Source: Leptospira bouyouniensis (lineage in GTDB: Bacteria; Spirochaetota; Leptospiria; Leptospirales; Leptospiraceae). Taken from it: a stretch of 64,000 nt of DNA. Made by a program: the position numbers and the translations under genes. The stretch spans positions 124,001 through 188,000 of the forward strand of contig NZ_RQFT01000010.1 in NCBI RefSeq assembly GCF_004769525.1, in the 5' to 3' direction. Position 1 is the first letter of the stretch. The number at the start of each line of letters is the position of its first letter. Below are positions 35,206 to 44,659 of this stretch, in pieces. Under the pieces are notes generated by a model, which made no database searches, was not told the origin of the DNA, and was given only the letters and a program-made list of their open reading frames with translations.

Positions 35206-37122
35206 ATGGCAGCACTTACGATTACACTACCCGATGGAAGTTCCAAAGAACTCGAATCAGGAAAGTCATTTTCTGATTTTATCCAAAACCAACTGCCTTT
35301 CTTAAAAGAGAAAGCTCTTGCCGTTGTTTTGTCCGATGGACGAACTGTTGATTTATCTTTTGTTCCGACCGAAAACACCACTGTAAAATTTCTCACCTTC
35401 GATGAAAAAGAAGGAAGGGATGTATTCCACCATTCGTCAGCCCACTTACTAGGGATGGCGGTCCAAAGGTTATGGCCACATGCGAGACTCACCGTAGGTC
35501 CTGTCATAGAAAATGGTCCTGGGTTTTTCTTTTATGACATCGATTTTGGAGACACCGTCATCACTGTCGATGACCTTCCCAAAATTGAAACAGAAATGGG
35601 AAAAATTGTGAAAGAAGACCTAACAGTAAAACGTTGGGAACTTTCCAAAGAAGAAGCCATTCAGAAATTCAAACAAGAAAACGAACCTTACAAAGTAGAA
35701 CTCATCCAAGGGTTTGATTCCGCATCGGTTTCGTTATACGGACAAGGGGAATGGTATGACCTTTGTCGTGGGCCACATGTTGCCCGCACAGGTCAAATCA
35801 AAGCTTTCAAACTAACTGCCATTTCAGGTGCGTATTGGAAAGGGGATTCTAAAAACAAACAACTCACTCGGATTTATGGAGTTTCATTTCCCTCAAAGAA
35901 ACAGTTAGATGAATATATTTTTCTCATCGAAGAAGCAAAAAAAAGGGACCACAGAAAACTTGGGAAAGAACTCGATCTGTTTAGTTTCCAAGATGAAGCT
36001 CCTGGTTTCCCCTTTTGGCATCCAAAGGGAACCGTACTTTGGAATACACTCGCTTCTTACATCAGAGAAGAATGTTTTAGACGTGGGTACCAAGAAATCA
36101 AAACACCTGCGATTTTAAATTCTTCGCTTTGGAAAAAATCAGGCCATTGGGATAATTTCAAAGAAAACATGTACTTCACTGACATCGATGAAAGTGAGTT
36201 TGCGGTAAAACCCATGAACTGTCCTGGTTGTTGTTTGATTTACAAATACCATATGCACTCTTATAGAGAACTTCCACTTCGCTTTATGGAACTTGGGAAT
36301 GTACATAGGCATGAGATGTCTGGAGTTTTACATGGACTCTTTCGAGTTCGTGCTTTTACTCAAGACGACGCTCATATTTATGCTCCATTGGAAAAAGTAG
36401 AATCAGAAGTAGAAGACATCATCGATTTTACATTTGATGTGTATAAAAAATTTGGATTCACTGAATTCAAAACCTTCATTGCTACGAGGCCAGAAAAATC
36501 GCAAGGTAGCGATGAAGATTGGAACCTCGCCACACAAGCATTACACGATGCCTTAAAGAAAAAAGGGATCGAATACGGGATCAAAGAAGGGGATGGTGCT
36601 TTTTACGGACCAAAGATCGAATTCAATATCAAAGATTCATTGGGAAGGTTATGGCAATGTGGGACAGTGCAAATTGACTTTTCCATGCCAAACCGATTTG
36701 AACTCGACTTCACTGCATCCGATGGAAAAAAACATGCACCCGTCATGATCCACCGTGCTATCTACGGTTCTCTCGAACGTTTCATTGGAATTCTCATCGA
36801 ACACTTTGAAGGTAAATTTCCGCTTTGGCTCAATCCGACACAAATTCGTGTCTTAACTGTGGCAGAATCTCATAGTGATTATGCAAAAGAAGTATATCAG
36901 GATTTGGTGATGCATGGATTCCGCGTCGAACTGGATGTACGGAATGAAAAGATCGGAAGTAAGATTAGGGATTCCATCATAAAACGTAGTAGTTATACGC
37001 TCATCCTTGGTGATAAAGAGAAAGAAGCAGGGAGTATATCGTTCCGTCGTATGGGCGAAGAAAAAACGGATACGGTTTCTCGAGATGGATTCCTCTCTCT
37101 TCTCAAAGGGGAACTCAACTAA
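35206..37122 (+). CDS. Threonyl-tRNA synthetase
   Basis: Charges tRNA-Thr. Domain order is standard: TGS (1-65), HHSSAHLLG editing domain N2 (from about 72, with the second zinc-hydrolase-like motif [10 protein letters not shown] near 190), class II catalytic core, and C-terminal anticodon domain (RVLTVAESH onward). The zinc ligands are in MNCPGCCL and the class II motif 2 in [12 protein letters not shown]. Protein length 638, normal. The start is ATG 35206 ([11 protein letters not shown]). An upstream in-frame ATG at 35176 adds ten residues not found in the family. It follows the TetR gene by 50 bases on the same strand. Confidence 0.95.
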   Translation: MAALTITLPDGSSKELESGKSFSDFIQNQLPFLKEKALAVVLSDGRTVDLSFVPTENTTVKFLTFDEKEGRDVFHHSSAHLLGMAVQRLWPHARLTVGPVIENGPGFFFYDIDFGDTVITVDDLPKIETEMGKIVKEDLTVKRWELSKEEAIQKFKQENEPYKVELIQGFDSASVSLYGQGEWYDLCRGPHVARTGQIKAFKLTAISGAYWKGDSKNKQLTRIYGVSFPSKKQLDEYIFLIEEAKKRDHRKLGKELDLFSFQDEAPGFPFWHPKGTVLWNTLASYIREECFRRGYQEIKTPAILNSSLWKKSGHWDNFKENMYFTDIDESEFAVKPMNCPGCCLIYKYHMHSYRELPLRFMELGNVHRHEMSGVLHGLFRVRAFTQDDAHIYAPLEKVESEVEDIIDFTFDVYKKFGFTEFKTFIATRPEKSQGSDEDWNLATQALHDALKKKGIEYGIKEGDGAFYGPKIEFNIKDSLGRLWQCGTVQIDFSMPNRFELDFTASDGKKHAPVMIHRAIYGSLERFIGILIEHFEGKFPLWLNPTQIRVLTVAESHSDYAKEVYQDLVMHGFRVELDVRNEKIGSKIRDSIIKRSSYTLILGDKEKEAGSISFRRMGEEKTDTVSRDGFLSLLKGELN

Positions 37123-37131
37123 AGAAATTTC

Positions 37132-38055
37132 TTGACTAACACTGGTCGGAACATATGTTTCCTACCAGTGTCCAAGAGCCAAGTTTATCATACGATCAAT
37201 GAGCCAGTTACTTTCTATCTGGACTTACCCATTCACCCACCGTATGATGTATGTGATGCGTATGATGCCATTCCCATGATGGGTCTCCCCATTACTGAAG
37301 GTGTAACACTTGGCTGGAAAGTAAGTCGAATGCAGTTTGTCGATGGGATGGGTCGGGATGTTACATTCGATTGTCCGAACATTGTCATCACTGGCGGACA
37401 AAACATCGGAAACAATCCTGTCTCGTTCTATGTAGTTGCAGCCTTCTATGATCAGAACGATCGACTTTTGTCATGCCAAACTTCCGAACACAGCATACAA
37501 CCTTGGGAACGATACGATGTGCCGGGACTTTGGAGTCGGTTTCCTTTTCCAATTTCTGAAATCGCAAGAGTGGCCGTACGTATCACTGTCTCTGGGTGTG
37601 TCCTGCAAATAAGGAATGAAGGACACATACTCTCAACCCAATACAAACTCATTAAAAAAGAATCCAAAAAAGAATGGAAACGCGCAGGTCACGTGGTAGG
37701 AATCCATGGTGTCCAAAAATGGAATCCAGGCAAAGGGAAACTTTTGTTTGCAACAGAACCTCTAACCAAGGAAAATAAACTTCGTTTTCGCTTGGAGAGA
37801 AGGGAAAACCAGTCGTTCCATTACCTTGCCCTTGTCCAAACACCAGACCCTGTTTCGAAAGATACCAAATGGGACAACCTGATCCAGTATGTTTTGTATG
37901 ATGAGTTCGGTCGGATTTGCCATGGTGGTTCTTGTATGGGAATGGGAAATCACGGGGAATATCTGTCTCTTATCCCCATTTTGCCAGAAATTTTAGATTC
38001 GGAATCCCTTTCCATTGAATATGTGGTCTGGGAAGGGCCTAGCGGAACGCTTTAG
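37132..38055 (+). CDS. Hypothetical protein, possible TTG or GTG start
   Basis: A 307-residue protein I do not recognise. It has no signal peptide or membrane helix and looks mostly beta-strand, with several Cys and aromatic residues and conserved-looking segments (VYHTINEPVTFYLDLPIHPP, PMMGLPITEGVTLGWKV, GGSCMGMGNHGEY). There is no in-frame ATG at the start. TTG at 37132 (10 bases after the thrS stop) or GTG at 37168 are the options. It follows thrS directly and precedes infC by 90 bases, so it may be co-transcribed with thrS. Confidence 0.6.
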   Translation: MTNTGRNICFLPVSKSQVYHTINEPVTFYLDLPIHPPYDVCDAYDAIPMMGLPITEGVTLGWKVSRMQFVDGMGRDVTFDCPNIVITGGQNIGNNPVSFYVVAAFYDQNDRLLSCQTSEHSIQPWERYDVPGLWSRFPFPISEIARVAVRITVSGCVLQIRNEGHILSTQYKLIKKESKKEWKRAGHVVGIHGVQKWNPGKGKLLFATEPLTKENKLRFRLERRENQSFHYLALVQTPDPVSKDTKWDNLIQYVLYDEFGRICHGGSCMGMGNHGEYLSLIPILPEILDSESLSIEYVVWEGPSGTL

Positions 38056-38108
38056 CCATCGAACCTGTGCATTTGCAAAGAAATGTACTTGCGTGCCTCG
38101 TTTTTCAT

Positions 38109-38137
38109 CCGAAATTGGAAATTGAAAGAAATTTCGG
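38109..38137 (+). promoter_or_regulatory. Hairpin masking the infC ribosome binding site
   Basis: CCGAAATT (38109-38116) pairs with AATTTCGG (38130-38137), and the last two G of that arm are the first bases of the GGAGA ribosome binding site of infC (ATG 38145). A simple translational switch for the infC-rpmI-rplT operon is plausible. It is not a match to the described L20 leader that I can show. Confidence 0.35.
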
Positions 38138-38144
38138 AGACTGA

Positions 38145-38708
38145 ATGCAGAAACGGCCCAACCCTAGAGGGAACCCAAACCAAGATAAATTCGCCCACAT
38201 CAGAATTAACGAACAAATTACCAATGTAGCATCGATCCGACTCGTCTCTGACGAAGGGTCTGACATCGTTACTCTGGACGAAGCTCTAAGAAGAGCTAAG
38301 GAAGCTAACCTTGATTTGGTGGAAGTCTCGGGAGACCAAGATGTTCATGTCTGTAAGCTGATCGATTTTGGAAAATACAAATTCGAACTTCTTAAAAAAA
38401 CGAAAGAAGCGAAAAAGAAACAACACGTTGTCACGGTGAAAGAAATTAAAATCCGCCCGCGGATTGATAACCATGACTTCGAGATTAAGAAGCGTCATGC
38501 TTTAGAATTCTTGCAAAAGGGTGATAAAGTAAAAGTGACACTTCGATTCCGAGGCAGAGAGATGGTTCACTCTGAAATTGGAATGAATATTGTTAACCGG
38601 TTTGTCGAGGACCTAAAAGAGCATGCCTCTCCCGAAAAAATGCCGGTACACGACGGAAAGACGATAGTGGTCGTGATGAACCCAATTGGTGAAAAACCTA
38701 AAGGATAA
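38145..38708 (+). CDS. Translation initiation factor IF-3
   Basis: Binds the 30S subunit and checks initiator tRNA and start codon. The core runs from [18 protein letters not shown] through a long linker ([17 protein letters not shown]) to [33 protein letters not shown] and FRGREMVHS. Length (187 aa) is normal. The start is a conventional ATG with GGAGA upstream, whereas many bacteria use AUU or another rare start for infC autoregulation. First gene of infC-rpmI-rplT. Confidence 0.96.
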   Translation: MQKRPNPRGNPNQDKFAHIRINEQITNVASIRLVSDEGSDIVTLDEALRRAKEANLDLVEVSGDQDVHVCKLIDFGKYKFELLKKTKEAKKKQHVVTVKEIKIRPRIDNHDFEIKKRHALEFLQKGDKVKVTLRFRGREMVHSEIGMNIVNRFVEDLKEHASPEKMPVHDGKTIVVVMNPIGEKPKG

Positions 38709-38715
38709 AACAACT

Positions 38716-38916
38716 ATGTATAAGCTGAAGACAAATAGGGCAGCAGCCAAACGTTTTAAGTTTACCAAATCAGGTAAAATCAAACGCGGTTGCGCCTTCC
38801 GAAGACATATCTTGGAGAAAAAATCTCCTAAGATGAAACACCAAAGCCGTGGAATGCACCTCATCCATGAAACCGATTACAACCGTGTAGAAAAACTTCT
38901 ACCTTACGGAGGTTAA
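38716..38916 (+). CDS. 50S ribosomal protein L35
   Basis: A 66-residue basic ribosomal protein with typical start [20 protein letters not shown] and tail [19 protein letters not shown]. The ATG at 38716 has AAGGA upstream and is 8 bases after the infC stop. An upstream in-frame ATG at 38686 overlaps infC and is not used. Middle gene of the infC-rpmI-rplT operon. Confidence 0.95.
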   Translation: MYKLKTNRAAAKRFKFTKSGKIKRGCAFRRHILEKKSPKMKHQSRGMHLIHETDYNRVEKLLPYGG

Positions 38917-38919
38917 ACG

Positions 38920-39273
38920 ATGCCACGCGCAGTCAACGGAACCATCCATAAGAATCGTAGAAAAAAAGTTCTCGCTAAAGCGAAAGGTTTTAGAGGCGGA
39001 CGTTCAAAACTTTTTAGAACAGCTAAATCTGCTGTGATGAAAGCGGGTCAATGGGCATACCGTGACCGTAGAAAGAAAAAGTCTGAATTTAGAAAACTTT
39101 GGATCACACGTATCAATGCCGCAGTCAGAGAAAATGGAATGTCTTACTCAAAATTCATTCACGCTCTCAAAACTCACGGAATCAACTTAGACCGTAAGAC
39201 ATTGGCTGACCTTGCATACAACCACAAAGAAGTATTCAACGCCATCGTCGAAAAAACCAAAGTCGCTAAGTAA
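38920..39273 (+). CDS. 50S ribosomal protein L20
   Basis: L20 binds 23S rRNA early in 50S assembly and in many bacteria represses its own operon. The 117-residue sequence is canonical ([20 protein letters not shown], then [19 protein letters not shown] and [21 protein letters not shown]). It is located 4 bases after rpmI with GGAG in the gap. End of the IF3-L35-L20 operon. Confidence 0.96.
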   Translation: MPRAVNGTIHKNRRKKVLAKAKGFRGGRSKLFRTAKSAVMKAGQWAYRDRRKKKSEFRKLWITRINAAVRENGMSYSKFIHALKTHGINLDRKTLADLAYNHKEVFNAIVEKTKVAK

Positions 39274-39287
39274 ATTAGTGCTTGATA

Positions 39288-39316
39288 GGAATGGAATAGC
39301 TCGTCTATTCTATTCC
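39288..39316 (+). other. Stem-loop between rplT and the zapB-like gene
   Basis: GGAATGGAATAG (39288-39299) pairs with CTATTCTATTCC (39305-39316) around a five-base loop with one G-U pair. No T-run follows, so it is not a standard terminator. It ends 15 bases before the next ATG and may be an RNA-processing or translation-control element. Confidence 0.4.
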
Positions 39317-39330
39317 ATCGGATTGTTATC

Positions 39331-39978
39331 ATGTTAAAAATCGAAACCATTGAAGAGCTAGAAAGTAAAGTTGTTAAGGCCCTTGAGCTTATCCAGGACC
39401 TAAGAACAGAAAACGCACGCCTGGAGACAGAGAACGAATCCCTCCGCGCGGAAAATGACCAAATGAAGCTCGCAATGGAGGAAAAAGAGCGCGAACTCAA
39501 AACGTTGCGTTCACAGCTCCAAGAAGCGACGGATGAATTAAACCAACTCAAAGAAAGAGAAAGTTTACTCGAATCCAAAGTGCACCAACTGCTTGGACGT
39601 TTGGACGGACTTCCTACGACAGGTAGTTCCACTCCGAAATCAACTCAAACGCCCCCATCAGAATCTGATGTTCCAGCGGCTCCATTAGCGGCTGCTGCTG
39701 TCGCTACGACACCAAGCCTCACTTCAGAAGATGACGATGAAATTATTTTACTCGATGAAGATGAATCAGAATTCCATGCGGAAGATGTTTTAGAAAAAAC
39801 TCCAGCCTCCGCTTCTTTTGAAAAAGAAGAACTCGTTGTAGAATCAGATGATGAAGTCCCTACAGTGGAAATTGATGAGGATGATGATATCATTATTGAC
39901 GATGAGGATGAAGCGATCAGTGTATTTGATGCTGATGATGACGATGATTTTCTCATCATTGAAGACGATCCCAAATAA
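39331..39978 (+). CDS. ZapB-like coiled-coil protein with acidic tail
   Basis: The N-terminal 100 residues form a continuous coiled coil (heptad pattern in ELESKVVKALELIQDLRTEN and onward). This is the arrangement of ZapB-type proteins that sit immediately upstream of zapA in many bacteria and join the division ring through ZapA. A Pro/Ala/Ser-rich linker (about 100-135) then leads to a tail of about 80 residues very rich in Asp and Glu (DDDDDFLIIEDDPK at the end). The acidic tail is not part of the ZapB fold. It lies 5 bases upstream of zapA. ZapB identity rests on position and coiled coil only. Confidence 0.6.
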   Translation: MLKIETIEELESKVVKALELIQDLRTENARLETENESLRAENDQMKLAMEEKERELKTLRSQLQEATDELNQLKERESLLESKVHQLLGRLDGLPTTGSSTPKSTQTPPSESDVPAAPLAAAAVATTPSLTSEDDDEIILLDEDESEFHAEDVLEKTPASASFEKEELVVESDDEVPTVEIDEDDDIIIDDEDEAISVFDADDDDDFLIIEDDPK

Positions 39979-39983
39979 ATGAT

Positions 39984-40301
39984 ATGGCAGAATCTGCCCC
40001 AAAATCACAAAAAATAACCAAACAAATATTTGGTGAGACGTATACAATCGTAGGTGAAGCTTCTTCAGGGTATATTTCTGAAGTGGCTGACTATGTCGAA
40101 GATCGCCTTTTGGAGCTTGGTAAAGTATTGCCCAATGCTTCTAAAACAAAAATTGCTGTGCTTTGTGCCTTAAATCTTGCAGACGAATTGTTCCAGATGC
40201 GAGATGTGACTGCCAAGGCAAAAGAAAATCCGGAACTCGAAGAAAGAACTAAAAAAATCATCTCACTTCTGGAAGAAGGGATCATTGGGGATCATTTTTG
40301 A
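39984..40301 (+). CDS. Cell division protein ZapA
   Basis: ZapA bundles FtsZ filaments at the division site. The 105-residue protein has the ZapA core TKQIFGETYTIVGEASSGYISEVADYVEDRL and a C-terminal helix for coiled-coil tetramer formation (ALNLADELFQMRD onward). It is situated between a ZapB-like gene and the 5-formyltetrahydrofolate cyclo-ligase gene, the same neighbour zapA has in many proteobacteria. The stop overlaps the next start by 4 bases. Confidence 0.87.
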   Translation: MAESAPKSQKITKQIFGETYTIVGEASSGYISEVADYVEDRLLELGKVLPNASKTKIAVLCALNLADELFQMRDVTAKAKENPELEERTKKIISLLEEGIIGDHF

Positions 40302-40882
40302 ATCCAATTTCAAAATCCGAAGCTAGACAAATTCTAAAAACAAATATCGCCAAACTCACAGAACGTGAGGATTTGGAAGTCGCCATTCTCAAACGACTTT
40401 TCCCATTATTACAAGGCAAATCAAAGATCATCACTTATGTTCCCGATCTACAATTTGAAGTGGATGTGTTGCCTGTTGTGGAATCGTCGCCTTTACCAAA
40501 ACCCACAAGTTTTATGGAAGCCCGTCATTCTGCTAAGTGGTACTTCCCGAAAGTAGGAGAAAATTTTACCTTACGTTTCATACGTCCGTTCTCTTTTGAA
40601 AAAGGCCCACATGGAATTTTTGAGCCAAAAGGGGATGAGGAGATATCCGTAGACGAAGCCGATTTGATCCTCGTTCCCGCACTGGGTTACCACCAAAATG
40701 GAACAAGGCTCGGTAGGGGGGGTGGTTATTATGATCGCATTTTATCTTCTGAAACTGTGCAAAAGAAAACCATTGGATTTAGTTTTTCTAAATTTTTTCC
40801 CGTCCCATTCATAACAGAAGGGCATGATATAAAAGTCGGAAAAATGATTACGGAATTTCAGATTCATTCTTTTTTCGATTGA
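40298..40882 (+). CDS. 5-formyltetrahydrofolate cyclo-ligase
   Basis: Converts 5-formyl-THF to 5,10-methenyl-THF with ATP. The active-site region LGRGGGYYDRILSS near residue 140 is diagnostic. KGPHGIFEPKGDEE and LILVPALGYHQNGTRLG precede it. Protein length is 194 aa. The N-terminal KSEARQILKTNIAKL fits the family. Start overlaps zapA by 4 bases. In other bacteria the 6S RNA gene often lies between zapA and this gene. Here the overlap leaves no room for it. Confidence 0.9.
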   Translation: MNPISKSEARQILKTNIAKLTEREDLEVAILKRLFPLLQGKSKIITYVPDLQFEVDVLPVVESSPLPKPTSFMEARHSAKWYFPKVGENFTLRFIRPFSFEKGPHGIFEPKGDEEISVDEADLILVPALGYHQNGTRLGRGGGYYDRILSSETVQKKTIGFSFSKFFPVPFITEGHDIKVGKMITEFQIHSFFD

Positions 40883-40918
40883 ATCCACGTAGGATTCTGA
40901 CACGATTCCAGGTAGAAT

Positions 40919-41422
40919 ATGGACCAAGAAAAACTTCTCACATCCCTTGCGGAAAAGACCAAAATGGAACAAGAATCCGATTTGGGAGACCTTGAACAAT
41001 TTCTTACATTTACCATCGAAAGGGAATTCTTTGGGATACGTTTATTACTTGTCCATGAAATTTTAAAACCGGTTCTCATCACACGAATTCCCAATGTGGA
41101 TGATTATATTTTAGGAGTGATCAATCTTCGTGGAGAGATCATCCCAATCGTGGATCTTAAAAAAAGATTCCACGCAATTGATTCTGATATCCATCCCATT
41201 TCAAGGATTGTAGTTGTGATGTTAGATGAAAAACGAATTGGTATTTTGGTCGATGAAGTCAAACAAGTCGTGAAAATCCAAAAGGATTTTATCAGTTATA
41301 CAACAGATGACTTGTCGTTAAACTATAGTAAGATGGTAGAGTCTGTTTCTCGATACGAGGATCATTTGATTTTGAATTTGGATTTGGAACAAATTGTAGA
41401 TTTTGTTTCATCCACTAAGTAA
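40919..41422 (+). CDS. Chemotaxis adaptor CheW
   Basis: Adaptor that links chemoreceptors to CheA. The 167-residue protein has the CheW core: FTIEREFFGIRLLLVHEILKP near 32-52, ITRIPNVDDYILGVINLRGEIIPIVDLKKRF around 55-85, and RIGILVDEVKQVVKI near 107. The start ATG at 40919 has GGTAGAA upstream. First gene of cheW-cheA-cheB-cheY. No receptor gene and no cheR lies in this window. Confidence 0.93.
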   Translation: MDQEKLLTSLAEKTKMEQESDLGDLEQFLTFTIEREFFGIRLLLVHEILKPVLITRIPNVDDYILGVINLRGEIIPIVDLKKRFHAIDSDIHPISRIVVVMLDEKRIGILVDEVKQVVKIQKDFISYTTDDLSLNYSKMVESVSRYEDHLILNLDLEQIVDFVSSTK

Positions 41423-41440
41423 GGAAAAAGGGTTACGACA

Positions 41441-44400
41441 TTGGCTGGAATTTTAGGCGAATACACAGAAGTTTTCCTGGAAGAATCCGAGGACCAAATT
41501 GAAGAACTCAATTCCAATTTGGTAAAACTTGAAAAAGATCATGAAAACCCAGAAATCATCAATGATATCTTTCGTGCGGCCCATTCCTTAAAAAGTTCTT
41601 CCGCATTCGTTGGATTGTACAATTTATCCGACTTAGCACATACGATGGAAAACCTTCTCCAGAAAATCAGAGAAGGCAGTTTAGAAATAAATGTAAAACT
41701 TGTTAATTTACTGTTTGAATGTTTTGATTTGATCAAACAAGTGATTGAAGGTGTTGCCAATGGAGTAAAGGTTGAAACTCCATTCACCGACATGATTCAA
41801 AAATTACAGGATTATGAGGTATCGGTATCTGGAAGTGGATCCGGGACTGCAGCAAAAGAAGCACCGCAAAATAATACATCAAATCAAAATACAAATCAAA
41901 CTTCTCTAGGCAATTTAACAGAAGAAGAAATCGCCGAAATCAGAATGGCTCTCAGAGAAGAAGATGGTCTTTCTGTTTTCTCTGTCGACCTTCGATTGAA
42001 AAATGAAACTCCTATGCAAAATCTTCGTTTGCTTTTGATTTTGCAGTCGGTTACTCAGTCTGGTGTTGTGATCAAATGTGATCCAACCGAAGAGGCTTTA
42101 GATAATGGACAAGGGAGTTATGCACTTTCCTTTATCACGGTTACTAAATTTAACAAAGACGAATTGTATACTCAGTGTAACATTGATATGGTTGAGAATC
42201 TTTCCATTCAATCCATTAAAATCCCTGAAACAGAAATGGAAGCTCTCGAAAAACGTTCCGAATCTTCTGTTGTGAGCTCTACTCAATCAAATCCGAACGC
42301 AATTGATTCTGAAGAAAAGTTAGTTTCAAAAGGGTCTGCCAATTTTGAAAAAGCAGTCACTGATTCTAAAGTTGTCATGCGTACAATAAAGGTATCCTCT
42401 GACAAACTTGACCAACTTATGAATAATGTTGGTGAACTTGTCATCACAAACTCTGGATTCCAAAAGATCTACGATGATTTAGTATCTCAGTTTGGTGAAG
42501 ATTCTCTTTTCAATGAACTAAAAGGGAAAATCGACCAGATCAATCGTATTTCAAAAGACTTACAAACTGGAATTATGAACATCCGTATGGTTCCGATTGG
42601 ATCTGTGTTCAATCGATTCACACGGCTCATTCGTGATCTTTCACTGGAAACCGGTAAACAGGTGAATTTAGTTTTACGTGGTGAAAACACGGAGTTAGAT
42701 AAAAAAGTAATCGATGCGATTGGGGAACCTCTCATTCATTTGATTCGAAATTCAGTGGACCATGGAATTGAATCCCCTGAAGAACGAAAACTTGCAGGTA
42801 AGTCAGAAGAGGGCACGGTGGAACTCAACGCCTACCAAGGTGGTTCCAATATCCTTGTGGAAATTCGCGATGATGGAAAAGGTCTGAGTAAAAGTAAAAT
42901 TTTGAAAAAAGCCATCGAACGTGGGTTAGTCACAGAAGCTGATTCCCAAAATCTTTCAGAATCTGATATCTTTCAATTTATCTTTGCACCGGGTTTTTCT
43001 ACAGCAGATAAAATTTCCGATATCTCAGGCCGTGGTGTTGGGATGAATGTTGTGAACAAACTCATTGAAGAGTTCAAAGGAAAAATTATTATCCATTCGG
43101 AAGAAGGAAAAGGTTCATCATTTACCCTATCATTCCCGCAAGCCCTTGCCATCATTCCTTCCATCCTTGTGATCATGGAAGAAGAAGTGTATGCCTTCCC
43201 ATTATCAGAAGTATCTGAAACGATTAAGGTTAACTTAGACCAAATCACAACGCTTGAAGGGCATGAGATCATCAACTTACGGGGAGAAGTTTTACCAATT
43301 TACAGATTGAATCGTATTTTGGGACTTGCTGACAAACAAGAAATGGTGGAAGTTCCTGTTGTCATCGTAAACTATAAAACGCGTAAACTTGGATTTATGG
43401 TAGATGACCTCATCGGAAAACATGAAACAGTGATCAAATCTCTTGGCAAAAACTTCCAAGATGTACAGGGTTTAACTGGAGCTACCATCATGGGAGATGG
43501 AACCATTATTTTGGTATTAGATATCCCTGGGCTTGTGGAAATTGCTGCGGATAAAATAGACTGGACAGACAAACTTGTGTCAGGTGAGATGATGAAACGT
43601 TCTTCAACGATTCGTTCTCTTGAAATGTCTGATTCAGAATATATTTTCAAATCCAATCATCCAACCAATCGTTACAATGCTCAACTCATAGAATTACGTG
43701 CAAAAGACAAGTCACGTACCAAAAAAGATAAACATAAAATCGAAAGGCATATCATCGTTCCAAAAGAAGAAGTGTTTACAGAAGAAGCTGTAACCAATCA
43801 AAAAGTAACTACAGAAGTATCCAAAAAAGAAACAACTGTAAATGGACACTCTGATGGGCATTCACAAACTTCTGATTCCGCAACTTCTACTCTTGTTCTC
43901 GATCATAAAACAGATGAAATTCATCGACTTGCAGATGTTGCAAAAATTGACAACGTTAAGTTAACCGAAAGGGAACAAGCCGCCGAAATCATCAAAGGAT
44001 TTGTGGAACAAAAGGAAGAACGCCTTAACCAAGTTTCTGCACTAAGCACTGATGCAATCAATGAAATCATGTCTTCCAAAGATATTAAAAAATTGGAAAA
44101 TATTGTGAACACTGGAATGATGAATGCTGGTGTTGTATTATCGCAGTTAGTTGGTAAGGAAGTAGAATTATTTATTCCTGAAATTAAGTTAACTGATCGA
44201 GATGGTTTGGCAAAAGAATTCCGTTATTCCATGGACCAATTTTTTGGAATGAAAATCCGAATGACCGGGGATTTAAACGGAAATCTTTTGATGATGTTTT
44301 CAGAAGAAAATGGATCTGAAATTGCAAAAGAACTTTTGGGATCGGAAGAAGCAAAATATGCTGATGGAAATAATCATAAGTTATCTGATGATATGATGTC

Positions 44401-44659
44401 TGTTTTATCCGAAATTTCGAATATTGTTTGTTCGAGTGTGATGAATTCACTTTCAAATAAATTAAAAAAAGAAATTTTGCCTTCTGTGCCTGAGATGATC
44501 ACAGGAAGTTTTATGGAAGTTGTGGATATTGTGAAACCAGAACGAACCAAATTTTTGTCAATGCATACAGAATTCAACCACCAAGGGAGCAACCTAATTG
44601 GTGTTTTAGTATTTTTGCCTGATTTTGACGAGTTAGTTGAGTTAATCCATAAATCATGA
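41441..44659 (+). CDS. Chemotaxis histidine kinase CheA with C-terminal CheC-like phosphatase domain
   Basis: The domains in order are HPt (His48 in AAHSLKSSS), P2-like (about 165-270), dimerisation and HATPase (VMRTIKVSSDKLDQLMNNVGEL, N-box LIRNSVDHGIE, G boxes DDGKGLS and GRGVGMNV) and a CheW-like P5 to about 705. Then comes a charged linker of about 160 residues and finally a CheC/CheX-like domain (about 870-1070). In that domain the second CheC site is intact (E991-I-S-N994). The first site has Asn887 where Glu is expected (N890 kept). The enzyme would carry its own CheY-P phosphatase. The TTG start has AAGGA upstream. Ends overlapping cheB by 4 bases. Confidence 0.87.
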   Translation: MAGILGEYTEVFLEESEDQIEELNSNLVKLEKDHENPEIINDIFRAAHSLKSSSAFVGLYNLSDLAHTMENLLQKIREGSLEINVKLVNLLFECFDLIKQVIEGVANGVKVETPFTDMIQKLQDYEVSVSGSGSGTAAKEAPQNNTSNQNTNQTSLGNLTEEEIAEIRMALREEDGLSVFSVDLRLKNETPMQNLRLLLILQSVTQSGVVIKCDPTEEALDNGQGSYALSFITVTKFNKDELYTQCNIDMVENLSIQSIKIPETEMEALEKRSESSVVSSTQSNPNAIDSEEKLVSKGSANFEKAVTDSKVVMRTIKVSSDKLDQLMNNVGELVITNSGFQKIYDDLVSQFGEDSLFNELKGKIDQINRISKDLQTGIMNIRMVPIGSVFNRFTRLIRDLSLETGKQVNLVLRGENTELDKKVIDAIGEPLIHLIRNSVDHGIESPEERKLAGKSEEGTVELNAYQGGSNILVEIRDDGKGLSKSKILKKAIERGLVTEADSQNLSESDIFQFIFAPGFSTADKISDISGRGVGMNVVNKLIEEFKGKIIIHSEEGKGSSFTLSFPQALAIIPSILVIMEEEVYAFPLSEVSETIKVNLDQITTLEGHEIINLRGEVLPIYRLNRILGLADKQEMVEVPVVIVNYKTRKLGFMVDDLIGKHETVIKSLGKNFQDVQGLTGATIMGDGTIILVLDIPGLVEIAADKIDWTDKLVSGEMMKRSSTIRSLEMSDSEYIFKSNHPTNRYNAQLIELRAKDKSRTKKDKHKIERHIIVPKEEVFTEEAVTNQKVTTEVSKKETTVNGHSDGHSQTSDSATSTLVLDHKTDEIHRLADVAKIDNVKLTEREQAAEIIKGFVEQKEERLNQVSALSTDAINEIMSSKDIKKLENIVNTGMMNAGVVLSQLVGKEVELFIPEIKLTDRDGLAKEFRYSMDQFFGMKIRMTGDLNGNLLMMFSEENGSEIAKELLGSEEAKYADGNNHKLSDDMMSVLSEISNIVCSSVMNSLSNKLKKEILPSVPEMITGSFMEVVDIVKPERTKFLSMHTEFNHQGSNLIGVLVFLPDFDELVELIHKS

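Noticed and set aside
35121..35507. Minus-strand open frame over the thrS start
   Set aside because: Antisense to the strongly conserved TGS and editing domains of thrS, and has no family features.
39288..39316. Terminator after rplT
   Set aside because: The stem is good, but no run of T follows, so rho-independent termination is unlikely.
39645..39974. Ser-rich protein antisense to the ZapB-like gene
   Set aside because: It is the complement of the Asp/Glu-rich tail (GAT/GAA give ATC/TTC), low complexity, with no separate support.
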